NCBI GenBank assembly: GCA_009792885.1
Contig: WMCF01000006.1
Span: 2,045,746-2,109,745, forward strand
DNA: 64,000 bases
Reading direction: 5' to 3'
From: Eremophila alpestris peregrina
Taxonomy: Eukaryota > Chordata > Aves > Passeriformes > Alaudidae
Position 1 is the stretch's first letter. The number at the start of each line of letters is the position of its first letter. Below the pieces are notes generated by a model. It did no database searches, was not told where the DNA came from, and saw only the letters and a program-made list of their open reading frames with translations. The translations under genes and the position numbers were made by a program. Of this stretch, positions 13,816-27,600 are shown one piece after another.

Positions 13816-14292
13816 CACTGTATAGCTGAGGCTGGAAGGGTTCTTGGGAAGTCTCTGGTGTAAGCTTCTGCTCACAGCAGGGTCTGCTGTGGGCTTAGAC
13901 TAGTTTGAATTCAGTTGTATCCTGAAAATCTTGAACAATGGAGACGTTGCACTACCTCCCTTATCAACCTGTGCCATGGCTTGGCACTTCTCATGGGGAG
14001 CAATCTTCTCTGCATAGCTGCTCCAAACCACTCATGCACACTTGGATCCATTGTCGTTTATGAAGAGCATGGATCTGACATCTTGCTCACTCAATAGGTT
14101 ACTGAGGGCTGTTATGCTGTCTAAAGTCATCCTGCTCCTGGCTGACAAAGCCAGCTCCCCTACCCTCTCCTCACCTGAAAAGTGCTCCAGCTCCGACAGT
14201 CTCCATGGTGTCCCCTGAACTCCCTCCAGTTCATCAACGTTTTTCCTGTACTGGTGGATACCTAACACTGAATGTATTGGTACTGTGCTCTC
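13816..14292 (-). mobile_element. CR1 LINE fragment, older subfamily, minus strand
   Basis: On the plus strand the segment begins with TATAGCTGAGGCTGGAAGGG, the reversed CR1 3' end. Later blocks fit the reversed consensus in order: CAGCAGGGTCTGCTG, GCACTACCTCCCTTATCAAC, AAGTGCTCCAGCTCC, and TTTTTCCTGTACTGGTGGA. The element thus runs on the minus strand with its 3' end near 13,816. Divergence is high. The 98-codon minus-strand open frame inside it is untranslated CR1 sequence rather than a gene. Confidence 0.75.
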
Positions 14293-14349
14293 AAAACCTT
14301 TAATGGAAAATCTCAAACTTGTGGCCAAAGTTTCTTTTTTAAAATGTTA

Positions 14350-14411
14350 TTGTTGTTGTTGCTTTGGTTTTTGTTTTTTGTTTTTTGGTGGGTTTTTTTG
14401 TTTGTTTGTTT
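14350..14411. repeat. G/T-rich low-complexity stretch
   Basis: TTG units followed by GTTTTTT and GTTT units. It inflates a 135-codon open frame (14272-14679, plus) rich in F, L and V, which I regard as spurious. Confidence 0.85.
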
Positions 14412-14986
14412 AAAAATAAAATTTAACATATTTAATTTATATTTCTGCCATAATCCACTCGGTCTTCATCTAAGTCGCTTTACAAACCCTCTTCTATATA
14501 AAAAAGTGGTTACAGAGAAATGCACTTATGGCCAGTGCTCTCCAGAGAACTTAATAGTTACTTTCAGCAGAATCAGTGATTTAAAGTTCTTGCCATATCT
14601 TAAACATTTTCCAACCTATTTCCTGACTTTTTTGTCATATCAAGGTTTGAAAATTAATCATAATTTTCAAAAGGGATAGGTATTTGTTATCACCCTTTAG
14701 AGTTCATGAAATAGAAACTTAAAGGAAATATTATCTTCTTAAGTGAAAAGAATATAAATATATACACTGTAGGCTGAATTTTGCTTTTCATTTGATCCGT
14801 GCATTGCAATTAGGTATATACTAGAAGTTATCATGACTTAAGGGCAGTTATTGTCTCACAAAATATGGTTTTACCTGTAATAATGCATGAATATATTGTT
14901 TTAATCATCTAGTGTTTCCTGAAGTTATGTAGTGCTCATTGTTTGATTTCATGCTTACTCTAAGCTATGCCACGAAACAAATCAAA
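14412..14986. other. Unique AT-rich DNA, no gene seen
   Basis: No repeat or coding signal recognised between the G/T-rich tract and the target-site duplication of the solo LTR. Confidence 0.5.
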
Positions 14987-14992
14987 GGGAAT
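14987..14992. repeat. Target-site duplication, left copy (GGGAAT)
   Basis: GGGAAT lies directly before the LTR terminus TGATG and is repeated exactly at 15469-15474 directly after the other terminus CATCA. Confidence 0.85.
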
Positions 14993-15468
14993 TGATGTAG
15001 TGCACCCCACACCTTAACAGGTGTTCCCATATTACGAAAGAGTTTAAGCTTCACTCCTGAACTTATAAGGAGAAAGAACCAGAAGCTTTGGTGCTCTTCT
15101 CACCCTAATTGGCCAAGTACCAGCAGAAAAGCACCTGTTGGACAGTTAGAATGTACCTCAAGACCTGTAGCTATTTCTATTGGGCAGGATGCCAAAAACC
15201 CTCCTTGATCGTTACCTACTTAAAGGAGCGCACAAGGATCCTCTGTGCATTTTCAAGGGACCTCACTGCACCTTCCACTGTTTTTACTCTTTTATTTTGT
15301 ATAGTTTGTTGTTTTCATCTGCATTAAAACCTTTGCTTTTCTAAACACCTCTTACCATGCCATCTCACTATTTTTTGCAAGCCATTTCTGAGGCTGGGGG
15401 CAACCCTCAGGAGTGTGATGAACCTTCGTGGGGGTAATAACACACTGGTCTCATGCAGAAACCCATCA
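14993..15468 (+). mobile_element. Solo ERV LTR (476 bp) with intact ends
   Basis: The segment begins TGATGTAG and ends ACCCATCA, so the ends form the inverted pair TGATG...CATCA, consistent with retroviral LTRs (TG...CA). Both sides carry the same six bases, GGGAAT, as a target duplication. A 6-bp duplication is usual for class II (ERVK/alpha-beta-like) elements and differs from the 4-5 bp usual for classes I and III; that class call is inference. Possible promoter elements are TATAAG near 15,064 and CTTAAAGG near 15,219; ATTAAA at 15323-15328 could be the poly(A) signal, which supports plus orientation. No second LTR or internal gag/pol/env lies nearby, so this is a solo LTR left by LTR-LTR recombination. 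Confidence 0.85.
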
Positions 15469-15474
15469 GGGAAT
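15469..15474. repeat. Target-site duplication, right copy (GGGAAT)
   Basis: Exact copy of the six bases preceding the LTR. No mismatch between copies suggests that the insertion boundaries have not decayed. Confidence 0.85.
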
Positions 15475-18400
15475 GATGTAAACAACATTAAAGTTCATGG
15501 AAAACACTTGAATATTGAGATTCTCAAGATTTTGTAATTTTTGTTGTTATTGTTCAGAAAAGCTGATTTTCAACCAGTGGTATAAAAATAAGTTGCAAAA
15601 AGCTAGAGTTGATCTTTTTCTTCTTTTTAGCACCGTGATAGACTTGGCAGCTATAGTAAGAAAAGAGAAGCTTTTTTTACCCTCATGAATGTGTGAAATG
15701 CAAAGAATGGGACTTCAATTTCACGTTGCATCATTTTTTACATGAACATTAATCTAATGTTTGGCTCTTGATTTGGCATTCAGTATGGAGATTGCTGCCA
15801 TGGTCAGAATAACTCTGCAAGGCATTATTTATATTCTGTAATGGGTAATTTGCAGCAAGGAAAACAAGTGGCAATTACAATAATTTGACAGACAATATGC
15901 ATACAGACTTTTTCTTCTTCAAAACCAGTATATTTAATCTATTTTTTGTTCATTAAACAATCTACAATGTAAATTCCACCTTTTTGAAATAAAACTCTAA
16001 GAAAACTGTGTATTTACTGTTTAGCAGCTTCAAAAATAGCCCAACATATTTGGGTTTTTGAGACAACTACTTTTGCCTGTGCTTTTAAATACTTGCCAAA
16101 ACTTGGCTTGTCTTTAGGAAAAGAAACCACAACAACCAATATAATCTGAACTGCCAACAAATTTATATTGAAAGCAGCATTTTAGAATAAACTTTTTTCT
16201 ATGTTTAAGTTTTTTTAATATCCACATGGCACCTCAAATCAATACTTTGCCCATAATAAAAATAGTAAAGAGATCCATGCTTTGTGGTGTAGTCAAGCAG
16301 GACTAAGGCAAAACTAATGCAGACATCCATTTCAGCTCTGCTGTGCTCCCTGTCCAGGCAGGCAGAGTACAAAGCAGCTGGGAACTGTTTGAACTGAACT
16401 TATCATGACAGCTGCTTAGGAGTACAAGGTAGAGTGGTGCCACTGGGTATAATTGTTGCAGAATAATCACGAAAAAAGCTATTGCAAAGCATTTACCCAC
16501 ATGTGCAGCAAATATTGGTTCCTTTAAAACACCTGAACATGTAAAGCAACGCTTGTCTATTAACTGGTGGTCATCAGTATAATTGTATGCCTACAAAATG
16601 ATTTGTTTCTTGTGCTTTATATGGGAGGCAGCATTATGGAAATTGTTTTCAAGAATGTTGAATTTTGTTGTGTCTTTCAAAACCTTTGACACCCAAAAAA
16701 TAGAGCCCAAGTTGGTCATTAGGACACTATTTTTAGGGCCCAGCAAACATGTTTTACTTTCAGCTTAGCTGGTGAATCTTACAACTCCTGAACTTGGTGT
16801 AACTGTATACTGTTACAGCTCCCAGGAAGACCAAATATTCTAAGGTCTTACTGGCTTGTTTCTGTTAAAAAAAAGAACACACTTATCTTAATAGGATCTA
16901 TATTCTGATACTATTTTACTAATCACTAAAAGAGAAGAATTACATCTAATTTAGCTAGCCTCTTATCATGAAGATTTTTCCTCTCAGATATTGAAAACCT
17001 TTAGAATATGTGTGATGGCTTTTGCTTCACTAGCAAAAAAGAAAACTCTGGAATATCCCCTACCAATGCAAGTTTACACCTGTTTTCCTGAGTGATCTGC
17101 TAGACATAATTGCTCCAATTATGCAGAGATTTTTGCCAATTAATTATTTTCAACAAGAGATCTTACTATTTCTGTTCAGAAATACAGTAGATGTGGTTTT
17201 GATTAGATGGGTGATAGCGATAGTTCACTCCTCTGAAATTTGTACAATATTTCCAGGAAATTTTTCATATATTGTAATTTTGTTTGACTTTATTTACATC
17301 TCCACAGATTGCCCCAAATAATTATAACTTTTTTTTATAGTGCTGTTATAGAAATATGCTTTCTTTCAGGTTTCACAAATTACAATACATTCTGATTCTG
17401 TGACAGCTGCTAACTTTTTTGCCTTTTTTTTCTGCTTTCTAATATTCTTCATATCTCTTGGCCTCCATTGGTAGAATTTGTGTACAAGTAAAAGCCAATG
17501 CTTTGTAAAATTGGTCAGCATATTTCAATTGTGATATTTTTCATTAAAACACATTGTTAAGAGGTAAAATCTCTTAATAATTTCCAATATGATAATTTTG
17601 AGGAGAGATGAAGGAATAACACTGACAATATGTTATTATTTAATGTCCTATTCCTAGTTTCTCATGGCTCAAATATTGAAAGAAAAAAATGAAAAAAAAT
17701 TAGTGGAAATAAAGGAGTAGTCCTTCATTATTTACTGTAAATGTTATAACTGAACAATATCCCTTTGTTATAGTTCAAGTGGATCAAATTTTTGGAACTG
17801 CCAACCTTGTAAAAATATTTCTTCTTTTGGCATAGGAAAATTCATATTATCTTGGACCTAAAAACTTTGGACAAGAGACCAATTGTTTTGGAGACCAAGC
17901 TCACTGAAGACACTCCCAAGACTGCTTAATTTTTCATTAATTTCCTCCCAGAATCCCAGATGGCTGTAGATTATATGATTCAAAGTTTAATTATTTGAGC
18001 ACTGCAAAGCAAGAAAACTTTAAAAGCTCAAGAACTGGTCAAAGACTGAGAAAATCAACGATTTTCCTGTGAGACAACACAAGAGAAGTAGAGACTTACC
18101 CAAAGAAATAAACAACTTTCTGTTATTAAATATCACTTAGAACTGAAAAAGCTGTCAGGTTTTCTTTGTCTGGTTTATTTCCATTTTAAGTTTCGTAAGA
18201 TGAACCTTAACACGAAATAGCTATCATAAAAATTCTATTTTTTCAGTTCTTCACAAGCTACAATAATGCTGTTAACAGTGCACTGATAGCCTCATCCTAC
18301 ACTTCTAGCTGGGTCCTGTCAATCTCATGTTGGATTTTGCCATAAAAGCACCACAGCAGACCCAGCTTGCTGCTGGCTCTGCTCTGTCTTTCTTTCACAG

Positions 18401-19518
18401 AACATTTTCTGACTTTCTTTGTGAAGAGTCTTCATGTGAGCATTTGGATTTGGGTCACAGCAAGATCATCATGGTGTTCCCTCACAGGTAACTATACCAG
18501 AACAAACAGCTCTTGGTGTATTTTTTTTTCTGGGAAGGTTTCTCCCAGTTGCGAAGCACCAAGTGCAAAAAGTCAAAATTCTTGAATCACATAATGCAAA
18601 GTATATCCACACTGAACGGAAAGTGAAAGCTATGTTAGCAGTTACAACAGACGTTTTTGTCTGTCAGAATTCAATTCTTTAACTGAGATAAACATATTTC
18701 ATAATTATTTTAATCTGCTTAGCGTCAAGAGCAGCTGATCATCTGCAATCAGCCTGGCTACTTTCTTACATGGTTATATTCCCCTGACTAGACCATCTTG
18801 CTATGCCAGAATATTCTGAGAGTTAGCACTGTATCTTTTCTCAGCACATGCAAATTCTCAAATGTGCTAAAAAGGAAGACTTAATCTAGAATTTCCCGGA
18901 CTGAAACTGGATGTAGGTATCTTACCAAAAGTGGTGCTTTTTCAAATTTGGAAACTCTTTTGGGGAATTGAAAAATCTGTGTTCTAGATTTCAAAGAGCT
19001 CCATATTATATAAAAACCTTTAGTAAAACATACTGTCTTTGGAAAACTACTGCATCTCTTTGGATGCTTGAAGCTTTTGTGATATGGAAACTGATGCACA
19101 GAATTACTGCAGAGTAAAATCTGTAATGTTAGATCATTATGGGTCCTAATACTGAAACAAAAAGTGTCAAATAAAAAACCAAAACAGATCTTCTAGAAGG
19201 TAGAAAAAAGAGACAGTGATTGTAATTATTTGAAAAACTTCAGAGGTTTAGTTTGCAATTTTAAAAGTTCACAAAATATATCTTTTTGTGTGAACTGACA
19301 GATTAACAACCTGAACAAAATCCTGAGATTGGAAAAAAGTCACAAAAATGAAACAGAAACGCAATGGAACATAAAAACTTCTTCATATTGTGAAGAGGTA
19401 GATGTAGATTAAATGTATAAAGTTGCCAAATTTTGAAACACAAGGTAGTAAATATTATGTGTATACACAGCATTCAGGTATTTGCTTTAAGAAAAGACTT
19501 CCAGTATGCTGCTGTATA
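15475..19518. other. Unique AT-rich interval, no gene seen
   Basis: About 4 kb without a recognisable repeat, exon or RNA gene. Open frames are 72 codons or fewer. Several short A- or T-runs only. Confidence 0.5.
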
Positions 19519-19846
19519 GATTCATAGAATATCCTGTGCTAGAAAGGGACCCAGCAGGATCATCCAAACCCAGCTCCTGACCCTGCACAGCACAGCCTGT
19601 AGAGTCACACCACGTGCCCCAGAGCATTGTCCAAACACTTCTTGAACTCTGTCAGGCTGGTGCTGCGACCACTGCCCTGGGGAGCCTGTTCCACTGCCCA
19701 GACACCCGCTAAGTGAAGAATCTTTTCCTGATATCCAACCTAAACCTCCCCTGACAAAGCTTCAGGCCATTCCCTTGAGTCCTGTCCTGGTCACCAGAGA
19801 AAAGAGATCAGTGCCTGCCCCTCAGCTTTCTCCTGTGAGAAAGCTC
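19519..19846 (-). mobile_element. CR1 LINE 3' end, relatively young copy
   Basis: The plus strand starts GATTCATAGAATATCCTG, the reversed CR1 3' terminus with one unit of the terminal 8-bp motif (ATTCTATG on the element strand). It then follows the reversed consensus almost block for block: CATTGTCCAAACACTTCTTG, AACTCTGTCAGGCT, CCTGGGGAGCCTGTTCCA, TTTTCCTGATATCCAACC, TAAACCTCCCCTGAC and AGATCAGTGCCTGCCCCTC. It is the least diverged CR1 in the window by eye. It is 5'-truncated within the untranslated region, so it has no coding capacity. Confidence 0.92.
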
Positions 19847-20302
19847 TAGACAGTATCAGTTTAACATGCAAAATTTGTGATGATGGAGAAAGAACATGTG
19901 CACCTGAATTAGTCTGTATTATAGTACCATGACTGGATATCCCTAAATTTGTACTTTAGTTCATATGCAGTTATTACAGAAAGTCACTGCCTATGCCATT
20001 ACCAGGAAAGCAATTACCAGGAAATCTGTATATAAAAATTGGCTTGAAGTGTTCCTTTATCACAGTCATTTCAAGATGTTCCTTGTTTTGAAGTTTCCAG
20101 AAATTCACTGAAAGAATCACTGTCAATTGAGATCACAAAAACTCTTGGTGATAGATACACAGAAATTTTCGGAAGTGAGAGAGACAGAAAAGGATGTTAA
20201 TCCAGTAATTCATATAATAAATACCAATAGGTATTTTTCATGGATCTCAGCAGTATATCTGCAGGAAAGGAAAAAAAATATAACAAACAAAACCAAAACC
20301 AC

Positions 20303-20323
20303 TTTTTTTTTTTTTTTTTTTTT
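20303..20323. repeat. Poly-T tract (21 T)
   Basis: Pure T run between A-rich sequence (ACAAACAAAACCAAAACC) and GGTTTTACATC. Read on the minus strand it is a poly-A, but the preceding minus-strand sequence has no clear AATAAA, so I do not call a retrocopy. Confidence 0.9.
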
Positions 20324-21577
20324 GGTTTTACATCAATATTTTTACTGGGTACAGTAGGAGAAAAATATATAAGAGACATAAGGATTGAAGGCCCTCAGAG
20401 TGAAAATGTGATATAACTGAACTGCAAGTATGATGGCATCTAAGTGATTCTTCCAGCGGTGATTAGGCTCAATGTATGAATGTAATATATTTTAAGTTTT
20501 TATCTGATTATAAGGAGGAGTGTGAAATGAGGAAAAGAGTCAGCAGGCAAAAGGAAAGGCAAACCCCAAGTCTATCTGTCTCACATCCAGAATTGCATAT
20601 CTTACATCCGTCTCCTTTTTAAAACAAGTGTTTTAACTTCTAGAATCATCTGCATAATAAATGTTAGCTTGTAACTTGTGTAACAAGAAGGCTGTTAGCT
20701 AAGGTATTCAGCTGAGAGTCCAAAGAACATCTCTTCATGACGGGAAGAAGCTTGAAATTCTGACCTCCAGGGAGACAATGAAGGTGACATGTCCTATGAT
20801 GGTGTTTTGGAGTGAGTGGAGGTAGAGGACAAAGAAGACAAAAAGTGTGGCTGTGATAATTGTTAGTGTTTATACATATGAAGGCCAACTGGGCAAAAGT
20901 TTTGAAAATTTGCTGCTACAAAGAAATGCAGAACTTGTCCTAAGATTTAGGCAGCATTATGCACATCCTGTAAGAGAAATGTGGATGCTGCAAGTTTTAT
21001 ATGCAGACTCCATATTTTTGTACCTAAACACATCTGTTTCAAGAATCTAATCCTTATATTTGACCTGATGAAGCAGAAATCCTGTGACTGAGAACAGAAC
21101 TGTGATCAGATATATCAAACTTCGTGCCTTCCCTACTGAATCATTCTTCTTTTTCTTTTCCAGGCATACTCAAGTTTGAAAGTTTTCCTCTAGAGCATCT
21201 CTGGGGCATGCTTTGTTTTGCAATTCACAGCTCTGCTTGTGAAGTAAATACCAATAAGCCTCACACTGAGCTCATAAAACCTTTTCCTGGCAGCACGTAC
21301 AACAGCTTTGTTGGTCTCCTGCACTGCTCTGTCTACATTTTCTAACCTTCACTCACCACTTCTAGAGATGTGAGGCTGGTTTGATCTTCATCTGCATTCA
21401 ATCTGTTCTCATTCTTAGCAGAGCAAGAGTCACCCAGGGATGCCAGCTATTGTGTGCCTTTTGTGAAAGGGACATATGCTCACTAAACTTGTTCAAAATG
21501 ATTAAACACTTTTTCACATGGTCCTGTATTTTAATCTGAGCATGGGATTTTGCATATATACCTTGAACAATTACAAC

Positions 21578-21600
21578 TTTTTTTTTTTTTTTTTTTTTTT
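21578..21600. repeat. Poly-T tract (23 T)
   Basis: Pure homopolymer with unique sequence on both sides. No poly(A) signal is evident on the minus strand, so its origin is not resolved. Confidence 0.9.
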
Positions 21601-24600
21601 CCTTACCAGATAAGAGACAGACTGTTTAACACTTTATAATGGATATAATTTACTTTGAGACTTTCTATCATTATACCCTTTGGTCACTAAGTGAGTCCTT
21701 TATCTTCAAAGAAAAATTATTCCTTTTTCTGTTTCATAGTGAGAATAAAAAGGATGAAGAATTGGCCTCTCTTCATCAAACTCTTTTTCTTTATGTACCT
21801 TTCTTTCTCTAGTGATTGAACTTTCTTTTGCCATCAGACAGTTCTCTGATTAATTGCTTTGGCTTCTCTCCACCTATAGTGTACATTACTTGAATAAAAA
21901 AAAAGAAAAACCAAAATCAAAATTATGAAAAAGACAGGTTTCTAAGGTCATCTTGTTTTTCTTACATATGGAAAGGAAACATAAAATTATGAGTTGCTTT
22001 GTGATTATTGTTCCATAATCATCTGTAACATTTGTTGTTATTTTTAAATAGATTCTTGAAGTAATCACTTACTTGAGGACACAAACAAGAAAAGTACTGT
22101 GTAGATGCTAGGACAGTGTAGCACATAAAAGAAGTGAAAAACTTGTTGTATAACCTACTCAGTGCCTACTCTGCTGCTATTCTCCAGAGAGAATTCTCCT
22201 TCAGTGTTTTCTATTTTGCTGTAATGAGATTATATAGTGATTCAGGATACAGACTTCTTCAGTCTCTTTGTTATTTTCCCTCTGGGGTTGTCACTCATGT
22301 CAGTATTTTTAGATCACTGCAGACATGATATTTGTTTATAAGTGTATTTGGATATGTATGCATGGATATGTGTTTATATGCAGAGAGACAATCTTGAGAA
22401 GTACAGATATTAGAGAGTGCAGAAAACATAAACATTAAAATGATACATTCTTCCTGTTTTAATCTCACAAAGACATTCTTAAATGATGAATGCTTACAAT
22501 TCTTCCTAGAAGTCATCTTGCTTACCGTTACCTCCATGCTGACTGCAGGAAGTCACATCCTCAGCAGGCTAAATTGGCATGTCTCTGTCAGTAACCACAG
22601 AGCTACACCAGAGGACAAGCTGTCCCTGTACGAGCATAAATCATACAAGGACTAATTTTCCTTTGTCTTGAACCCAGTATAGTGCATATTATGTAGGAAA
22701 GAAATGATAAAGGATGAGTGAAACTCTCACTAAAGTCTTAATGGCCAATGTTTGCAGGTAGAAATGAGTAGTCCCCATGAATGGTTCTGCAGAGTTAGGT
22801 TCAAATTATATAGAATCAGAGAAGAATAAAAATAGACAGGAACATAAATTAAAATCAACAAAAGCTCCACAAAACACCAAGATTTTACCTCCAGGAATTT
22901 GTTTTTAGACAAAGCTCTGGACAGAATTACCAGAAAAAGTAATTACCTGGTTGCTTTCCTACCACATATCTAGGGCTCTCTTTGGTGCCTGAAAAAAGCT
23001 TTAACCTTACTGATACAGACTCTACTAAAAAGCGCTAGGGAATGAATTGTATGAGTGAACAGCAGCAAAAATGTTTTAGAAAAATGGTGAGCTGGTGACT
23101 AATCTCTGTATCTAGCTGGGCATTTGTAGCACTAACTACCTTTTGTTTCCTGAATTGCTCCAAGGGCAAGATCATAAAGGGAAACGCTGATTTGAACAGA
23201 GCCAGAGGAAGTTTCAGGTTCAGGTGACTTGACCCCACACCAAATGTCAAATCTTGGTTGAGTTTCACACTGCAGCAAAACAAACAGACAAACAAAACTT
23301 CTCCATGAGTTGGAAACAGTTGATGACCAGAAACAAATCTGAATCAGTGTCTGAGTCAAGTTCTGCACAAAGTTGCACACGTAAAGCTCTGTTTTGGAGT
23401 TCTGGAATGTAATTATGATTAAGACTTCAAAACATCTTTTTCATTAAATTCAGAGCTTAAATTGTGCAATTTATTTGCATTTGAGATAAAAAGAGATGCA
23501 TATTTTGTGTGTTGGAATTAGATTTGTAGAAGCAAAAGCTCATTCCCAATGGCAAATATTACTAAATCCAATTCCAGTTATGAAACATTAAATTGTTTTT
23601 TAAGTGTGAGCCAGCTCTCTTAATAGACTTTCAATATTAATCCTCTAATGTTTATTGTTTCTTTACTTTCTAGAGGTTATGACAGAATGGATGAGTCAAG
23701 AAAGTCTGAATTAGATTTAAACTAGAATTTAGTGTTAAGAACTAGAATTACCTGGCATGAGATTTTCAGTTTAGATTTAATAGGGTTAAAATTGTGGCTG
23801 TAATTGTAGACATATTTCTTCCTAGACAGTATAGGATTTAGATGAGCTTAGAGGTCGTAGACTATCGTTAATATTAGACTTCTCAAAATCGAACTTTTTT
23901 TGAAAGTTTTTAGTATTGAAATATTCAGAAAACACCTGCACTCACACATTCTTGAACAGGAATTTGCTGAATAGAACAAAAGAAAATTTACATTTTTAAA
24001 TCTTACTTTTGGCAGGGCAAACAAAATTATAAAAAAAACGAGCAGAAATTTCAATTCTGCCCTTAGTTTACAAAGGAATGTCTGAGTAGATTAGTAGTAA
24101 CCATAAAATGTAATGCACCAGTGCCATGCTGTGTGGTCTAAATGGCAAGGAGATGGAGGAAAAAAATCCCTTTCACTCTACAAATTCTGTAAACTTGTGG
24201 CAGTATGAACCAGATGCTTTCTGGAATGTGAATACCGATTTTAAGAAAATAAGCTAGATAACATTACAGTCAAGAAAGGAGAGATTTTAAGGCCTGTATT
24301 CATCCTAGTTGCTAATAATAATTAAAAGAAAATATCATGATGTTTAAGTTTTTCTGCAAGTGTATATGGCTTATCAGGGTCTAAATATAGTTATTTTTTT
24401 AGAGAGAAGCCTCTGAAATCTCTAAGTTTTCCAGGCTCTTCAGGCTGTTAGAAATCTTTTTCTGCTCCAGGAAACTTCTCTTTGTATAGGTGTTGACTTA
24501 TATATAGGATTACAATTATGTGGTTGAAATTAAGCATATATGGAAATGCTCTGTTACAGCAGCCTCGTGCATGAACCAGCTCTTTGTCTCTGGCTTTTTC

Positions 24601-27600
24601 ATGGATGAGTTGTGCCAACAATGATGCTAATTAGGAGTAGAACTGTCTCACCAACTGTAGGAGAGTGTGTTGAAAGCCTTCAACATTTAGTATAACTCGA
24701 AAATATTCATTCACTCAATATGACCAACTATTTGCCACTAAAATTATATGAGAACTGAAAAAGGTCAAATAAAAATGCAAATCTCAAACTCATTCTTTTC
24801 CCTGGTGATGCTGAGTATCCTGCCTTTTTCATGTGGCAGATATAATGTACCTACAGCAGGTAGGCCTGCTCCACTCTGGGATACTCCAGCATTTCCAGAG
24901 GCACTTTCAGAAACACTGTCAGATAAACCCCCACAAACCATGAATGTGGAATAGCCTTTCTGTGTGTTTCTGCTATTGTGGCCATGCACTTTCTCTTAAA
25001 TTTGCCTACTATTTGCAAAATACTGTTGGGACTTCAGTTACACATTTTTCATAGGTCTATACACACCCAGTCTGTCCAGAGCAAAGGAGTAAGTGCATTC
25101 TATGCACTGATCTCCACTTCCATATCCAATCACCAAATTTTATAGAATTACAGATACATGACCCAAGAAGAGAACTACTGTGTTTTCTTTTTCACTTCAA
25201 TGTCTAGTTGTGGCTTGTTAACTGGTTTGGATTTTGCTCCAAATTTAGAGCAAACATTAAAGAATATGGACTGAAACAGCAGCTGGAACATGGGTTTTTC
25301 AAATGCAACCCATAGTAGCTACAGAGACAAGAAAACTAGAAAATACAACATTAGAATGCCCAGGTTGTGTTTCTCCATCCTCAATGGACTATCCTTCCCA
25401 GAAAAGAGTTAGCTTAAAAAGACCTTTCTACAGCTAGGAGTACTTCTGATCCACAAGGTTATATTGTGTTAGTGCCAGTTTCACTGCATTTCTTCTCATC
25501 TCTTTGGTAAATATCATCCAGTTCTGCTGGTCTATTGCTGCTGAATTCCCAAATTGCTCTATAATTTCTTCTTTATGGACTTCAATGCCTGTAAAGGCTA
25601 CACAAGAGAAAGGCCATTGGAAATTGAATTTTACTGCTATCCAGATTAATAAATGACTTGATAACATCTTCCTGAAGTGTCAGTTCAATTGTTGTTTATA
25701 TTTACATCTAAAAATAATTTTAAAAAGACAGAATCTTCAATAGTCTACCTTTAATGTTTTTGCAATTTCACTTTTTCTTGATGGTAAAAAGAGATGCAAA
25801 CACACAGTTCATGTGATTGTTTTCATTCTCAAGCCACTAAAAATATAATAATAAAATCTAATCTCCCTAATTTTTGTTCTAATTTTCACAACTTCATTTT
25901 AGGCAAGCTCATACATTGAATCCTGAATATATGTGATCTAAAATAGAGTAAAGGACAATGAATTCACCAAGATGATTTACAGAATCTCAGGACTAGATAG
26001 TCAGGTGCAGCTATTGAAAGGTTACAGTGAAATAATCTGTGTTACCTCTTGAAATAATTTGAAACCTGCTTTGATCTGCTCTTGCTGCAGCAGCTCCTTG
26101 CTGCCAGCACACAAGCTCGTTTCAAAATGTGCTGAATGTATAAAAAATGCTAGAGTAATGCATTTATATACCTGCAAGTGATTATATGCAATTGTTTTGC
26201 TGCATCATCTCTCTTCTGTGGTACAAAACCTCTTGCTCTGTTTCTAGAGCAGAATATGATTTATAGTTTCTGTGGATCAGACACCAAGGGTATAAGATGG
26301 ACACGTAATACACAAATAAAAGGTGCAATAAATACTTCCAAGTGTAAATGGTTAAACATAACTATATCTAGGATATACATCACATTGAATTTGAGATTAA
26401 GTAGTAACTTTACTTTTTAACTCTTGGGATGTTTGAAACTTGAATTGGGAAAGGGGAGTGAATTAAAGCACATCTGTAGACATTAAATTTTATTTACATT
26501 TGTTTAGGAAAAAAGCATCTGGTATATGTGAAAAACAGGAATCTGGTCTGTAGGGAAATATTTCACAGGTCCGTAACATTTTTAGGAGTCAATCCCAGCA
26601 ACAAAAGGCCTGTGCATAGACCAAGAATACTGGGATTTTTTCCTTAATTACTAGCTCTCTCTTTTTTTTTAACAAATTTTGTTCTATCAGTACTTAGTTT
26701 GGGCCTAGAACAGATACTTTGTTACAGAAAAGAAAGCACAGAAAAATGTAATTAGTCATTTGCCTTTATCTTTTTCTTTCTCTCCCTTTATTGCCGGTCT
26801 ACTTCCTTCTGTCTTTTTTCTGTGATAATAATGTGAGAGCTGAATGTTTCCTGAAAGTCTGTTTATCCACCTGGTTTGTGCTTACCCCTCCTGTTTGGGA
26901 GGAATTTGCTTCTTGTCTTCTCCCTTGAGTTCTACCCTGTAAAAGGGTGTATAGAGCTAATTCAGATGGATGTGGGGAAACATCTGTAACAGCATTTTCT
27001 CAACCTGGGGGAGAACAGGCTCACTTTCTGGGACAAGGTAAGCTCTTAAAAGTTCAGGTCACAGGTAATTTTCCTGACAGTTCTTTACACACATGGGAGA
27101 TGGGAAGAAAGAGGTCAGAGGAGTGATGTTTGTTTGTTTGACAGTAAAGATTGCACATCACAGAAGAACCTAGACTGAGGAACAGATTCACTCTTTTAGT
27201 AAGGTGTGAGGTCAACCTGAATTTTTCTCCAAAGCTAGGTCATTTATAATAGAGCTGTACCATATTGATTCTCCAATGTCTTGCATGGCAAGTGCTCATG
27301 CCAGATAATTTTTTTCTATGGAAATTTGTGTATTTGGGTACCCATTTTCATGAGGTTTGTAGGTCCTAACACATTTGAATGTTGATGTATCTGAAACTGA
27401 CAACGGGTTTGAGAATTGCTGAGAACTTACAGACTCAACACCTACACATACTGAAACAGCATGATCATATATGATCCTTATTCCCACAGGAATTAAAATC
27501 ACAAAATACCTTTTTTTTTTTTTCAATGAGATAGCAACAGTCTCTGGAAGGTACAAGCTTACGTGTGTTAGAAATTAAAATGCATGTAGATCAAGGATCT

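Noticed and set aside
14272..14679. 135-codon plus-strand open frame
   Set aside because: It runs through a G/T-rich simple repeat that yields F, L and V codons, and starts inside a reversed CR1. No domain is visible.
20303..20323. Poly-T as the tail of a minus-strand retrocopy
   Set aside because: No AATAAA or transcript-like sequence precedes it on the minus strand.
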